A program made the translations under genes and the position numbers. Below, piece after piece: positions 28,203-38,894 of a stretch of 64,000 bases of DNA. The stretch is from Pseudomonas sp. LS1212 (GTDB lineage Bacteria > Pseudomonadota > Gammaproteobacteria > Pseudomonadales > Pseudomonadaceae). Position 1 is the stretch's first letter. Each line of letters opens with the position of its first letter. The stretch spans positions 1,498,501-1,562,500 of the forward strand of contig NZ_CP102951.1 of the NCBI RefSeq assembly GCF_024741815.1, in the 5' to 3' direction. The notes beneath the pieces are model-generated. The model had not been told where the DNA came from and made no database searches. It saw nothing but the letters and a program-made list of their open reading frames with translations.

Positions 28203-29621
28203 ATGAGTGGACAAAACTCGCATTCAGGTGAGCTGAAACGCGGCCTGAAAAATCGCCATATCCAGCTGATCGCCCTCGGTGGCGCGATCGGCACCGGACT
28301 GTTCCTGGGCTCGGCCGGGGTACTCAAGTCGGCGGGTCCGTCGATGATTCTCGGCTACGCGATCTGCGGCTTCATCGCCTTCATGATCATGCGCCAGTTG
28401 GGCGAGATGATCGTTGAAGAACCAGTGGCCGGCTCCTTCAGCCACTTTGCCCATAAATACTGGGGTGGTTTCGCCGGCTTCCTGTCGGGCTGGAACTGCT
28501 GGGTGCTGTACATCCTGGTCGGCATGTCCGAGCTGACGGCGGTCGGCAAGTATGTGCACTACTGGTGGCCGGAGATCCCGACCTGGGTTTCGGCGGCGGT
28601 CTTCTTCGTGATGATCAACCTGATCAACCTCACCAACGTCAAAGTCTTCGGCGAGGCCGAGTTCTGGTTCGCGATCATCAAGGTGCTGGCGATCGTCGGC
28701 ATGATCGCCCTGGGCAGCTACTTGCTGGTCAGTGGCAGCGGCGGCCCGCAAGCGTCGGTCAGCAACCTGTGGGAGCACGGTGGCTTCTTCCCTAACGGCG
28801 TCAGCGGACTGGTCATGGCCCTGGCCATCATCATGTTCTCCTTTGGCGGCCTGGAAATGCTCGGTTTCACCGCTGCAGAAGCCGACAAGCCCAAGACCGT
28901 GATTCCGAAGGCGATCAATCAGGTGATCTACCGGATCCTGATTTTCTACATCGGCGCTCTGGTGGTGCTGTTGTCGCTGACCCCGTGGGACAGCCTGCTG
29001 ACCAGCCTCAATGCTTCCGGTGATGCCTACAGCGGCAGCCCGTTCGTACAAGTGTTCTCGATGCTGGGCAGCGACACGGCGGCGCACATCCTCAACTTCG
29101 TGGTCCTGACCGCAGCGTTGTCGGTGTACAACAGTGGTACCTACTGTAATGCGCGGATGCTCTTCGGCATGGCCGAACAGGGCGATGCCCCGCGCGCGCT
29201 GGCCAAGATCGACAAGCGCGGCGTGCCGGTGCGGGCGATCCTGACCTCGGCGGTGGTAACCCTGGTAGCGGTGTTGCTCAACTACTTCGTCCCGCAGCAT
29301 GCGCTGGAGCTGTTGATGTCGCTGGTCGTGGCGGCACTGGTGATCAACTGGGCGATGATCAGCTACTCGCACCTGAAGTTCCGCCAGCACATGCTGCGGA
29401 CCAAACAGTCCCCGCTGTTCAAGGCGCTGTGGTACCCCTACGGCAACTACATCTGCCTGGCCTGGGTGGTGTTCATCCTCGGTATCATGCTGCTGATTCC
29501 GGGTATCCAGATGTCGGTCTATGCGATTCCGGTGTGGCTGCTGGTCATGTGGGGTTGCTATGTGCTCAAGACCCGGCGCAGTGCTGTAGCCGCTGCCACC
29601 AAGCTGCGCTCGCCTGCGTAG
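28203..29621 (+). CDS. aroP: Aromatic amino acid permease AroP-like (APC family)
   Basis: This 472-residue permease has 12 hydrophobic segments and the amino-acid-permease signature: RGLKNRHIQLIALGGAIGTG (about 13-32), EEPVAGSFSHFAHKYWG (about 71-87) and FSFGGLEMLGFTAAEADKPK. Its sequence is closest to AroP, which imports phenylalanine, tyrosine and tryptophan by proton symport; ProY-like permeases are the alternative. Its place between hpd and the phh genes supports an aromatic substrate. It is followed by a REP half and a terminator. Confidence 0.88.
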   Translation: MSGQNSHSGELKRGLKNRHIQLIALGGAIGTGLFLGSAGVLKSAGPSMILGYAICGFIAFMIMRQLGEMIVEEPVAGSFSHFAHKYWGGFAGFLSGWNCWVLYILVGMSELTAVGKYVHYWWPEIPTWVSAAVFFVMINLINLTNVKVFGEAEFWFAIIKVLAIVGMIALGSYLLVSGSGGPQASVSNLWEHGGFFPNGVSGLVMALAIIMFSFGGLEMLGFTAAEADKPKTVIPKAINQVIYRILIFYIGALVVLLSLTPWDSLLTSLNASGDAYSGSPFVQVFSMLGSDTAAHILNFVVLTAALSVYNSGTYCNARMLFGMAEQGDAPRALAKIDKRGVPVRAILTSAVVTLVAVLLNYFVPQHALELLMSLVVAALVINWAMISYSHLKFRQHMLRTKQSPLFKALWYPYGNYICLAWVVFILGIMLLIPGIQMSVYAIPVWLLVMWGCYVLKTRRSAVAAATKLRSPA

Positions 29622-29651
29622 CGGGCGCAGGATCTCAAGACCGCAATAGAG

Positions 29652-29693
29652 GTCCTGGCGGACCTCAGCGCAGCCTGGCGGCAGCGGCTACAA
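29652..29693. repeat. Single REP half-element
   Basis: Contains cgcagcctggcggcagcggctac, the same family as the arms of the large inverted repeat at 7234-7376, here without a facing partner. Confidence 0.5.
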
Positions 29694-29712
29694 GTTGTGC
29701 GTCTATCCCCTG

Positions 29713-29744
29713 AAACCCGGCCCACGCGCCGGGTTTTTTGTTTT
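29713..29744 (+). terminator. Rho-independent terminator after aroP
   Basis: Stem AAACCCGGC with GCCGGGTTT around a short loop, then TTTTGTTTT. Confidence 0.8.
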
Positions 29745-29795
29745 GCGCGGTGGAGCGGGTATCCTGAGCATTCTGCCTTTACCCAAGTGTGCCCC

Positions 29796-30209
29796 ATGCT
29801 GGTGATTTCCAACGCCGTGCATCTGCCCGATGCCGAGATCGAATTGACCGCCATCCGCGCCCAGGGCGCCGGGGGGCAGAACGTCAATAAGGTCTCCAGT
29901 GCCGTGCACTTGCGCTTCGATATCCAGGCTTCGTCCTTGCCACCGTTCTACAAGGAGCGGTTGCTGGCGTTGCGTGACAGTCGGATCACCAGCGAAGGGG
30001 TCATTGTCATCAAGGCCCAGCAGTACCGGACCCAGGAGCAGAATCGCGCCGATGCCCTCGAGCGCCTGCGTGAATTGATTGTCAGTGCGGCCAAGGTCGA
30101 GAAGGCCCGCCGGCCCACCCGCCCGACCCTGGGTTCCAAGACTCGCCGGCTGGAGACCAAGAGCAAGCGAGGGACGATCAAGGCCGGCCGCGGCAAGGTG
30201 GATTACTAA
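29796..30209 (+). CDS. arfB: Alternative ribosome-rescue factor ArfB (peptidyl-tRNA hydrolase)
   Basis: This 137-residue protein (YaeJ) releases stalled peptides from ribosomes lacking a stop codon. It has the release-factor GGQ motif (AQGAGGQNVNKVSSAVHLRF, about 26-45) and a basic, unstructured tail (KTRRLETKSKRGTIKAGRGK) that enters the empty mRNA channel. The length is usual. The ATG at 29796 directly begins the conserved MLVISNAVHLP; an upstream in-frame extension crosses the aroP terminator and is rejected. It is convergent with the MFS transporter gene, overlapping by 4 bp. Confidence 0.93.
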   Translation: MLVISNAVHLPDAEIELTAIRAQGAGGQNVNKVSSAVHLRFDIQASSLPPFYKERLLALRDSRITSEGVIVIKAQQYRTQEQNRADALERLRELIVSAAKVEKARRPTRPTLGSKTRRLETKSKRGTIKAGRGKVDY

Positions 30210-31390
30210 CGGGGCCGGCGGCGCGCCTGGCGATACAGGTAGAGGCTGATCAGCAAGCCGCCAATCGCAGCGAAGGCCGCGAACAGAAAGATTGAAGCGA
30301 AGCCGAACCCCGCCGCAATGGCACCCGCCAGAGGGCCGGTGATACCCAGCGACAAGTCGATGAACAGCGAGTAGGCACCCACCGCCGCACCGCGACTGGA
30401 GGCTGGCACCAGGTTGACCGCTTCCACGCCCAGCGCGGGAAACACCAGCGAGAAACCGAAACCGCTCAAGGCTGCCCCGGCCAGGGCGAGTTCCGCGCTG
30501 GGCGCCAGCCACAGCAGCAGTAGCCCGAGGGTTTCCACCGAGAGGCAGGCAATGGCCACCCTGAACCCGCCGATGCGGTTGATCAGGTTGCCGAACAACA
30601 AGCGTGCGCTGATGAAGCTGGCGCCGAACAGGCTCAGGCAGAGCGCTGCATTGGCCCAGTCGTGGCTGGCGTAGTAAAGGGTGATGAAGGTGGCAATGGT
30701 GCCGAAGCCTATCGAGCCCAGGGCCAGGCCCGAGCCATGTGGCAGCACGCGGCCCAGCACATGCAGGAACGGCATGCGCTCACCGGCCACAACAGGCGCC
30801 GCCTGTTTTGGCCAGGCCAGGGCCACGCCGATGGCGGCCAGCAACATGATGCTGACGCCCATGCTCCACAAACCGAACTGCTGGACCAGCACGACGCCGA
30901 GCGGGGCGCCGATGGCCAGCGCGCCGTAACTGGCGATGCCATTCCAGGAAATCACCTTGGCCGTATTCTGCGCGCCGACCCGGCCGATGCCCCAGCTGAT
31001 CGAGGCCGAGCCCACCAGGCTTTCGGCACTGCCCAATACCAGGCGTCCGATCAGCAGGCTGATCAGGCTTATCAGCGGCATGCCCTGCAGCCAGCTGGAC
31101 AGCAACATGAACACACCGCTCAGGCCGCAGCCGGTCAGCCCGTAAAGCACGGCACGCTTGCTGCCGTGCGTGTCTATCAAGCGGCTGGCGTAGGGGCGGC
31201 TGAGCAGCGTGGCCAGGTACTGCACACTGATCACCAGGCCGGCAATCACCGCGCCGAAGCCCAGGTCGCTGTGAACGTAGCCGGGCAGGACCGCCAGTGG
31301 AATACCGATATTCAGATAGCCAATGAAGGTGAACAGCACAATTGAGACGACTTGCAGCGTGACCGCCATGGGGTGCTGGGTATCAGGCAT
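30206..31390 (-). CDS. MFS transporter, YhhS/YfcJ type
   Basis: This 394-residue transporter has 12 hydrophobic segments in two six-helix bundles. The loop after helix 2 carries RPYASRLIDTHGSKRAVLYG, the MFS motif A in YhhS-like form, and AESLVGSASISWGIGRVG is also typical of this subfamily. E. coli YhhS has been linked to efflux; the substrate here is unknown. It is monocistronic and convergent with arfB. Confidence 0.85.
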   Translation of the reverse strand: MPDTQHPMAVTLQVVSIVLFTFIGYLNIGIPLAVLPGYVHSDLGFGAVIAGLVISVQYLATLLSRPYASRLIDTHGSKRAVLYGLTGCGLSGVFMLLSSWLQGMPLISLISLLIGRLVLGSAESLVGSASISWGIGRVGAQNTAKVISWNGIASYGALAIGAPLGVVLVQQFGLWSMGVSIMLLAAIGVALAWPKQAAPVVAGERMPFLHVLGRVLPHGSGLALGSIGFGTIATFITLYYASHDWANAALCLSLFGASFISARLLFGNLINRIGGFRVAIACLSVETLGLLLLWLAPSAELALAGAALSGFGFSLVFPALGVEAVNLVPASSRGAAVGAYSLFIDLSLGITGPLAGAIAAGFGFASIFLFAAFAAIGGLLISLYLYRQARRRPR

Positions 31391-31480
31391 GGAAAGAACC
31401 GCAGGGAAAAATACTTAGCTGGCTATGATAAGCCTGAAGGACGCCGAGAGGGGCGTTGTGCAGGAGAAAAAGCTTTTGAG

Positions 31481-31525
31481 CTGTGTGAAAGCGCACTGGC
31501 ATGGGCAGCGACGGCTTTCACACAG
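31481..31525 (-). terminator. Strong stem-loop, probable terminator of the small minus-strand gene
   Basis: Twelve-bp perfect arms CTGTGTGAAAGC (31481-31492) and GCTTTCACACAG (31514-31525) flank a 21-nt loop. Read on the minus strand it is 17 bp past the stop of the small gene and is followed after a few bases by AAAAGCTTTTT. Confidence 0.5.
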
Positions 31526-31542
31526 TCTGTCAGGAGCGCTCG

Positions 31543-31680
31543 TCAGCCTTGGCTGTCAGCGCTGAGGGTTTCATCGGCTTCGGTTTCAGCCTTGAATGCG
31601 GGCTCGGTGCCGGCGGTTTGGGAAGGCTGCTGCTCTGGTTCGTGCAGGCTTGGGAAGGGGAGGTTGGGGATTTCGTGCAT
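31543..31680 (-). CDS. Small acidic hypothetical protein
   Basis: This 45-residue frame begins HEIPNLPFPSLHEP and is rich in Glu, Gln and Ala, with no hydrophobic segment, so it would be a small cytosolic, probably unfolded protein. GAGG lies about 11 nt before the ATG, and a strong hairpin follows the stop on the same strand, both supporting expression. No function is recognised. The frame extends upstream through a REPIN to 31932, but that part has no coding character. Confidence 0.4.
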   Translation of the reverse strand: MHEIPNLPFPSLHEPEQQPSQTAGTEPAFKAETEADETLSADSQG

Positions 31681-31804
31681 CGTCGTCACACCTCGCAAGT
31701 GCTGGTTGATTGGAAAAAGCACAGGCAGGGTACAGCAGTTTTCATGACAGGGAGATTTTAACTGCCGACTGGCTGGGGGATTTTGTGGTGTCTCATAGGG
31801 CCTT

Positions 31805-31868
31805 ATCGCTGGCAAGCCAGCTCCTACAGGGTTCGCGTGAACTTTGTAGGAGCTGGCTTGCCAGCGAT
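31805..31868. repeat. REPIN with perfect 24-bp arms
   Basis: Arms at 31805-31828 and 31845-31868 (core cgctggcaagccagctcctaca) are exact complements separated by 16 bp. It begins the 3' flank of phhC, 5 bp from its stop. Confidence 0.9.
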
Positions 31869-31873
31869 CGATT

Positions 31874-33070
31874 TCACGCCGTACACACCTCGGAAATCGC
31901 CTTGGCCAGCGCATCCAGCCGCGTGGCGTCAATGCCCGCCACGTTGGCGCGACCGGAGCCGACCATGTAGACGCTATGCTTCTCGCGCAACTGCTGAACC
32001 TGCGCCGACGTCAGCCCGGTATAGGAGAACATCCCGCGTTGCACGCCGATATGAGCGAAATGCTCAGACAGGCCGTAAGGCGCCAGCGCCTCCAGAAGCC
32101 CGCTGCGCAGTTGCGCGATACGCAGGCGCATGCCTTCGACTTCGTCGGCCCACAGGCTTTTCAGCCCAGGGTTGCCGAGGATTTCCGCAACCACGGCGGC
32201 GCCATGGTCCGGCGGCGTCGACCACAGGTTGCGGGCGATGAAGGCCAGCTGGCTGCGTACATCCAGCAGCTTCTGCGCATCGCTGGCACATACCAGCAAT
32301 GCGCCGGTGCGCTCGCGGTACAGGCCGAAGTTCTTCGAGCAGGAGCTGGTGATCAGCAACTCGGGCAGCGCCTCGGCGAACAGTCGCACCGCCCAGGCGT
32401 CCTGCTCCAGGCCATCACCGAAGCCCTGGTAGGCGAAGTCGATCAGAGGCAACAGGTCGCGCCGGCGAACCACGTCCAGTACCTGCTTCCAGTCTGCCTG
32501 GGACAAATCGAAGCCGGTCGGGTTGTGGCAGCAAGCATGCAACAGAACGATGTCACCCTTGGGCACGGCTTCCAGCGCTGCCAGCATCGCCGGGACATTC
32601 AGGCGATTGTCCTGGCCGACATAAGGGTAGTGGCCCACTTTCAGCCCCGCCGTGGCGAAGATGGTTTCGTGGATCGGCCAGGTCGGGTCGCTCAGCCAGA
32701 TACCGCGCCCGGGCAAGCAGTGCTTGATGAAATCGGCGCACAGGCGCAGTGCGCCCGTGCCGCCCGGGGTCTGGGTGGCGCCGACACGCAATTCGCGCAA
32801 CAGCCTGGAATCGCTGCCCAGTACCAGCTCGCTGAGCAACTGGCCAAAGGTGCTGTCGCCGTGACCGCCGACGTAGGTCTTGCTGGTCTGGCGATCGAGC
32901 AGGCGTTGCTCGGCCTGCTTGACGGCCGCCAGCACTGGCGTCAGGCCCATGGCGTCCTTGTAGACGCCCACGCCCAGGTCAAATTTGTTAGGATTCGCAT
33001 CCTTGGCGTAGGACTCCATCAAGCCCAGGATCGGATCGCCAGGTACCCGCTCGATTGGGCCGAAGTGCAT
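31874..33070 (-). CDS. phhC: Aromatic amino acid aminotransferase PhhC
   Basis: This 398-residue class I PLP enzyme transaminates tyrosine to 4-hydroxyphenylpyruvate, the substrate of Hpd. The fold-type I pattern is clear: CCHNPTGFDLSQADW, DFAYQGFGDG, and the PLP lysine in ITSSCSKNFGLYRERTGALL (Lys in SCSKN); the substrate-binding Arg is near the C terminus (GSGRANVAGID). Its ATG overlaps the phhB stop (TAATG), so the pair is translationally coupled. A REPIN immediately follows the gene. Confidence 0.93.
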   Translation of the reverse strand: MHFGPIERVPGDPILGLMESYAKDANPNKFDLGVGVYKDAMGLTPVLAAVKQAEQRLLDRQTSKTYVGGHGDSTFGQLLSELVLGSDSRLLRELRVGATQTPGGTGALRLCADFIKHCLPGRGIWLSDPTWPIHETIFATAGLKVGHYPYVGQDNRLNVPAMLAALEAVPKGDIVLLHACCHNPTGFDLSQADWKQVLDVVRRRDLLPLIDFAYQGFGDGLEQDAWAVRLFAEALPELLITSSCSKNFGLYRERTGALLVCASDAQKLLDVRSQLAFIARNLWSTPPDHGAAVVAEILGNPGLKSLWADEVEGMRLRIAQLRSGLLEALAPYGLSEHFAHIGVQRGMFSYTGLTSAQVQQLREKHSVYMVGSGRANVAGIDATRLDALAKAISEVCTA

Positions 33071-33426
33071 TACTTGCGGCCCTCGGCTTCCTTGGCGACT
33101 TCATCGGTACGCGCTGCCATGATGAAGTCGTTGCGGTGCAGGCCCTTGATCGAGTGGCTCCACCAGGTGACGGTGACCTTGCCCCATTCGGTCAGCAGGC
33201 CTGGGTGATGGCCTTCGGCTTCGGAGATTTCACCCACTGCGTTGGTAAACGCCAGGGCGTGTTTGAAGTTCTTGAACAGGAAGGCCTTCTCCAGCTGCAT
33301 CACGCCATCGCGCACTTCAATGTTCCAGTCAGGGATCTGCTTGATCAGTACCGGCAGTTCTTCGTCGCTGACCTGAGGGGCATCGGCGCGGCAGGCTTCA
33401 CAATGGGCTTGGTTCAAGGCGTTCAT
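33070..33426 (-). CDS. phhB: Pterin-4a-carbinolamine dehydratase PhhB
   Basis: This 118-residue enzyme dehydrates the pterin carbinolamine produced by PhhA so the cofactor can be recycled. It shows the PCD signature EISEAEGHHPGLLTEWGKVTVTWWSH, cited here as its key residues His-His (about 73-74), and the Trp/His pair of VTWWSHSIKGLHRNDF. The start at 33426 gives the usual N terminus; the longer frame runs antisense into phhA and is not coding. It lies 43 bp after phhA and overlaps phhC by one base. Confidence 0.93.
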   Translation of the reverse strand: MNALNQAHCEACRADAPQVSDEELPVLIKQIPDWNIEVRDGVMQLEKAFLFKNFKHALAFTNAVGEISEAEGHHPGLLTEWGKVTVTWWSHSIKGLHRNDFIMAARTDEVAKEAEGRK

Positions 33427-33469
33427 ATGGGTTTCCTGAAGACTATTGTTATGGTTTGACTGAAAGCGC

Positions 33470-34255
33470 TCAGGCGGCTTTCGGTGGAAATTTCGGAGTG
33501 TGCAAGCCCATCTGCATGGCCTGCTCGACCATGCCCATGATGTCTTCATGGGCCAGGTCGAACAGCCGCTTGAGATCCGGCAGGACGAAATACAGTGGCT
33601 GCAGGATATCAATGCGATACGGGGTACGCATGGCTTCGCGTGGATCGAACGCCTGGTGTTCGGGCTCGCCCGACAGACTGTAGACGGTTTCCTTCGGCGA
33701 GGAGAGGATGCCGCCACCGTAGATCCGACGGCCCTGGGCGGTCTCGACCAGGCCGAACTCGATGGTCATCCAGTACAGGCGGGCCAGGTAGACGCGCTGC
33801 TCCTTGGTGGCCTTGAGGCCTAGCTTGCCATAAGTGTGGGTGAATTCGGCGAACCAGGGGTTGGTCAGCAATGGGCAGTGGCCGAAGATCTCGTGGAAGA
33901 TGTCCGGTTCTTGCAGGTAGTCCAGCTCTTCTTCGGTACGAATGAAGGTGGCCACCGGAAACTGTTTGTTGGCCAGCAACTCGAAAAAGGTCTGGAAGGG
34001 AATCAGTGCCGGAACTCGCGCAACCTGCCAGCCGGTGGTGGCGGCGAGCACCTTGTTGATCTCGCCCAGTTGCGGGATGCGGTCATGGGGCAGGCCCAGA
34101 TGGTCGATGCCGTCCAGGTATTCCTGGCACGCACGGCCCTGGACCACCTTCAATTGACGGGTGATCAGGGTGTTCCAGACGGCGTGCTCTTGCGGCGAAT
34201 ACTCGATGAATCCCTGGTCATCGGGCTTGCGAGCCACGTACTTCGTCTGCTTCAT
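33470..34255 (-). CDS. phhA: Phenylalanine 4-monooxygenase PhhA
   Basis: This 261-residue tetrahydropterin-dependent enzyme hydroxylates phenylalanine to tyrosine. The iron ligands His121, His126 (DIFHEIFGHCPLL) and Glu166 (YWMTIEFGLV) are all present, and the catalytic core is of the single-domain bacterial type without the regulatory ACT domain of mammals. It heads the phhABC operon and is divergent from phhR. A TyrR-type box lies 137 bp upstream in the shared promoter region. Confidence 0.96.
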   Translation of the reverse strand: MKQTKYVARKPDDQGFIEYSPQEHAVWNTLITRQLKVVQGRACQEYLDGIDHLGLPHDRIPQLGEINKVLAATTGWQVARVPALIPFQTFFELLANKQFPVATFIRTEEELDYLQEPDIFHEIFGHCPLLTNPWFAEFTHTYGKLGLKATKEQRVYLARLYWMTIEFGLVETAQGRRIYGGGILSSPKETVYSLSGEPEHQAFDPREAMRTPYRIDILQPLYFVLPDLKRLFDLAHEDIMGMVEQAMQMGLHTPKFPPKAA

Positions 34256-34562
34256 ACTGCACTCCTGCTGAGGGCCATTATTGTTATGGGTTGTTGCGAT
34301 GACGATTGTTGCAATGAGTTAGTGATAACCCACGGCGCCGCAGCTTGCATCCACCCCCAGGGCTTTGGGTCGGTCAAAGGTGCCGGTATTTCGTAACGAA
34401 AACTTTACGATTATGCCGAAATGCCGTAAACGCTGACCTTGTTGCTGTTGAAATGTCCTGTATATGTCACATAATCTTGACGATTATTCGCGCTCCTCTA
34501 TAAATAATTTTAGTCAAAAGCGCTGTTTCAGCCCGCCTCAGCCACCGTCATGGGCCCTTTTT
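34256..34562. promoter_or_regulatory. Divergent phhA/phhR promoter region
   Basis: This 307-bp gap holds no gene. It contains the 18-bp TyrR-type box and, about 15 bp further right, a related half-site (CCGTAAACG). The stretch nearest phhR is AT-rich. No sigma54 -24/-12 element was seen, which agrees with PhhR acting on sigma70 promoters. Confidence 0.5.
34392..34409 (+). promoter_or_regulatory. TyrR/PhhR-type box between phhA and phhR
   Basis: CGTAACGAAAACTTTACG fits TGTAAA-N6-TTTACA with symmetrical changes at the ends and closely resembles the box before hpd (26679-26696). Confidence 0.6.
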
Positions 34563-36119
34563 ATGCGTATCAAAGTCCACTGCCAGAACCGCATCGGCAT
34601 TCTTCGCGACATTCTCAACCTGCTCGTGGAATACGGGATCAACGTCGCCCGCGGTGAAGTGGGTGGGGAACACGGCAACGCCATCTATCTGCATTGCCCG
34701 AACCTGATCAATCTGCAGTTCCAGGCCCTGCGGCCGAAATTCGAAGCTATCGGCGGTGTGTTCGGCGTCAAGCGGGTGGGGCTGATGCCCAGCGAGCGTC
34801 GGCACATGGAGCTCAATGCCTTGCTCGGTGCGCTGGAGTTTCCGGTCTTGTCGATCGACATGGGCGGCTCGATCGTCGCGGCCAACCGGGCGGCGGCGCA
34901 GTTGCTCGGGGTGCGCGTGGATGAAGTGCCGGGCATGCCCCTGTCGCGCTATGCCGAAGACTTCGACCTGCCGGAGCTGGTCCGGGCCAACAAATCGCGG
35001 ATCAATGGCCTGCGGGTCAAGGTCAAGGGCGATGTGTTTCTGGCCGACATCGCGCCGCTGCAATCAGAACACGACGACAGTGAGGCCCTGGCCGGTGCGG
35101 TGTTGACCCTGCACCGGGCCGACCGCATCGGCGAGCGCATCTACCATGTGCGCAAACAGGAGCTGCGCGGTTTCGACAGCATCTTCCAGAGCTCGAAAGT
35201 GATGGCGGCGGTGGTGCGCGAGGCGCGGCGCATGGCACCGTTGGACGCGCCGCTGTTGATCGAGGGCGAAACCGGCACCGGCAAGGAGCTGCTCGCACGT
35301 GCCTGTCACTTGGCGAGCCCGCGTGGGCAGTCACCTTTGATGGCGCTCAACTGCGCCGGACTTCCCGAGTCCATGGCTGAAACCGAATTGTTCGGTTACG
35401 GCCCGGGCGCCTTTGAGGGTGCACGCGCCGAAGGCAAGCTCGGGCTGTTGGAGCTGACAGCAGGTGGCACGCTGTTTCTCGACGGTGTCGGTGAGATGAG
35501 CCCGCGCCTGCAGGTCAAGCTGCTGCGCTTTCTGCAGGATGGCTGTTTCCGTCGGGTCGGTAGCGACGAAGAGGTCTATCTGGATGTGCGGGTGATCTGC
35601 GCCACGCAGGTGGACTTGTCCGAGCTGTGCGCCCGGGGCGAATTCCGCCAGGACCTGTATCACCGGCTCAATGTGTTGTCCCTGCATATCCCGCCCCTGC
35701 GTGAATGCCTTGATGGCCTACCCCCGCTGGTCGAGCATTTTCTTGACCAGGCCAGCCGGCAAATCGGTTGCCCTTTGCCCAAATTGGCCCCGGCGGCCAT
35801 GGACCGGCTCAGCCATTATCATTGGCCAGGCAATGTGCGGCAGTTGGAGAATGTCCTGTTCCAGGCGGTTTCCCTGTGCGAGGGTGGGGTGGTCAAGGCC
35901 GAGCATATTCGCTTGCCTGATTACAATGTCCGGCAGCCATTGGGAGAGTTTTCCCTGGAAGGAAGTCTGGAGGAGATTGTCGGGCGTTTTGAAAAGGCGG
36001 TGCTGGAGCGGTTGCATGCCGAATATCCCAGCAGTCGTTTGTTAGGCAAGCGCCTGGGCGTTTCACATACGACGATTGCCAACAAGATGCGTGACTATGA
36101 GCGGATCAAATCCGAATGA
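34563..36119 (+). CDS. phhR: TyrR-family regulator PhhR
   Basis: This 518-residue activator controls aromatic amino-acid genes. It has an N-terminal ACT domain (about 1-72), a PAS-like domain (about 78-190), an AAA+ domain with Walker A GETGTGKE and Walker B LFLDGVGEM, and a C-terminal Fis-type helix-turn-helix (GKRLGVSHTTIANKMRDY). The loop that contacts sigma54 reads GAFEGA instead of GAFTGA, as expected for TyrR proteins that act with sigma70. The ATG at 34563 starts the ACT domain directly; an extension to 34464 is rejected. Confidence 0.95.
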   Translation: MRIKVHCQNRIGILRDILNLLVEYGINVARGEVGGEHGNAIYLHCPNLINLQFQALRPKFEAIGGVFGVKRVGLMPSERRHMELNALLGALEFPVLSIDMGGSIVAANRAAAQLLGVRVDEVPGMPLSRYAEDFDLPELVRANKSRINGLRVKVKGDVFLADIAPLQSEHDDSEALAGAVLTLHRADRIGERIYHVRKQELRGFDSIFQSSKVMAAVVREARRMAPLDAPLLIEGETGTGKELLARACHLASPRGQSPLMALNCAGLPESMAETELFGYGPGAFEGARAEGKLGLLELTAGGTLFLDGVGEMSPRLQVKLLRFLQDGCFRRVGSDEEVYLDVRVICATQVDLSELCARGEFRQDLYHRLNVLSLHIPPLRECLDGLPPLVEHFLDQASRQIGCPLPKLAPAAMDRLSHYHWPGNVRQLENVLFQAVSLCEGGVVKAEHIRLPDYNVRQPLGEFSLEGSLEEIVGRFEKAVLERLHAEYPSSRLLGKRLGVSHTTIANKMRDYERIKSE

Positions 36120-36193
36120 CTCAGGTCTCAAGTCGAGGTCGGCGGCGCGCCTCTTGTATCGACAGAGGAGGCGCCGCTGCGAGCTCGCTTGAA

Positions 36194-36454
36194 TCAGCCG
36201 TTGGAGCAACCGTTGCCCATTACGCGGTATTCGAGAATGTGCTTCTTGCCCTGCGAGTCCTCGTAGGTCATGCGCGCCGGTATCACTTCGCAGACGTTGG
36301 GGATTGCGGTCATCGAAATGACCTTGGCAATGTCCAAGTGTTTCGAGTATGTGTACTGTTCAACCGGGATCTGTTCAGCTACATCGGTTGTAACTTCTTC
36401 AGCCATTGCCGTGGCGCACAAAGTACTCAGTGCCAGTACCAATAGAGCTTTCAT
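36194..36454 (-). CDS. DUF2790 small periplasmic protein
   Basis: This 86-residue protein has a signal peptide ending near ATAMA, and a mature part with EQYTYSKHLDIAKVISMTAI (about 37-56), the core of DUF2790 proteins common in Pseudomonas. Two cysteines (VCEVI and GCSNG) could form a disulfide in the periplasm. AAGG precedes the ATG at 36454. Family members are often copper- or stress-responsive small exported proteins of unknown role. It is divergent from acsA with a 429-bp gap. Confidence 0.85.
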   Translation of the reverse strand: MKALLVLALSTLCATAMAEEVTTDVAEQIPVEQYTYSKHLDIAKVISMTAIPNVCEVIPARMTYEDSQGKKHILEYRVMGNGCSNG

Positions 36455-36883
36455 CGCGAGTTTACCTTTTCTACGGTCGTAAGAGGTCACGTAGCCCTTG
36501 TGGGGCTACGTGTGGAACCAAATTGAACGTCGGGGATTAGTTCAGGATTAACGTGCCTTCGTGGGGGCTGTTGCAATGTGTTAATCGCGTTGCCTTGATT
36601 GGCGGAGTGAAGTTTAGGTGGCGGCCAAAGTTCAAAACAGAGCGGCTTTTGATAAACACTTTTTACGGAACTGGTAACAATCGGGTCGCTCACGGCCGGG
36701 CGGGTGGTGCGAGGGCCGAACGGGGTCTGAATTGGTACGTGGGTGCAAGGTCCGGGCTTGAGCGGTTGCCGCACAATTCAGGGCAAAAAGAGGATTGTTA
36801 CTACCAACGTCGAATGGTTTATCGGGTCTGGTACAGTTACAAACAGCCCATACAAAAACAACTATTCCACCGAGGTAACAAAG
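36455..36883. promoter_or_regulatory. Divergent DUF2790/acsA promoter region, no gene seen
   Basis: This 429-bp stretch holds no recognisable gene. It is unusually AT-rich near both ends. A TGGTAC...TGCA pair near 36733-36747 resembles a sigma54 promoter but has the wrong spacing (9 bp instead of 10 between GG and GC), so it is not called. Confidence 0.4.
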
Positions 36884-38839
<1,956 letters not shown>

Positions 38840-38860
38840 TAGTTACAGGTGTCGTCCAGG

Positions 38861-38894
38861 CCCCGCCCGGCTACTTGCCGCGCGGGGTTTTTTT
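38861..38894 (+). terminator. Rho-independent terminator after acsA
   Basis: CCCCGC pairs with GCGGGG around a 15-nt GC-rich loop, followed by seven T residues. Confidence 0.75.

Noticed and set aside
34256..34562. sigma54-type promoter for phhA
   Set aside because: No TGGCAC-N5-TTGC element was found, and PhhR has GAFEGA rather than GAFTGA.
36733..36747. Possible sigma54 promoter before acsA
   Set aside because: GG and GC elements are 9 bp apart instead of 10 and the -12 box is poor.
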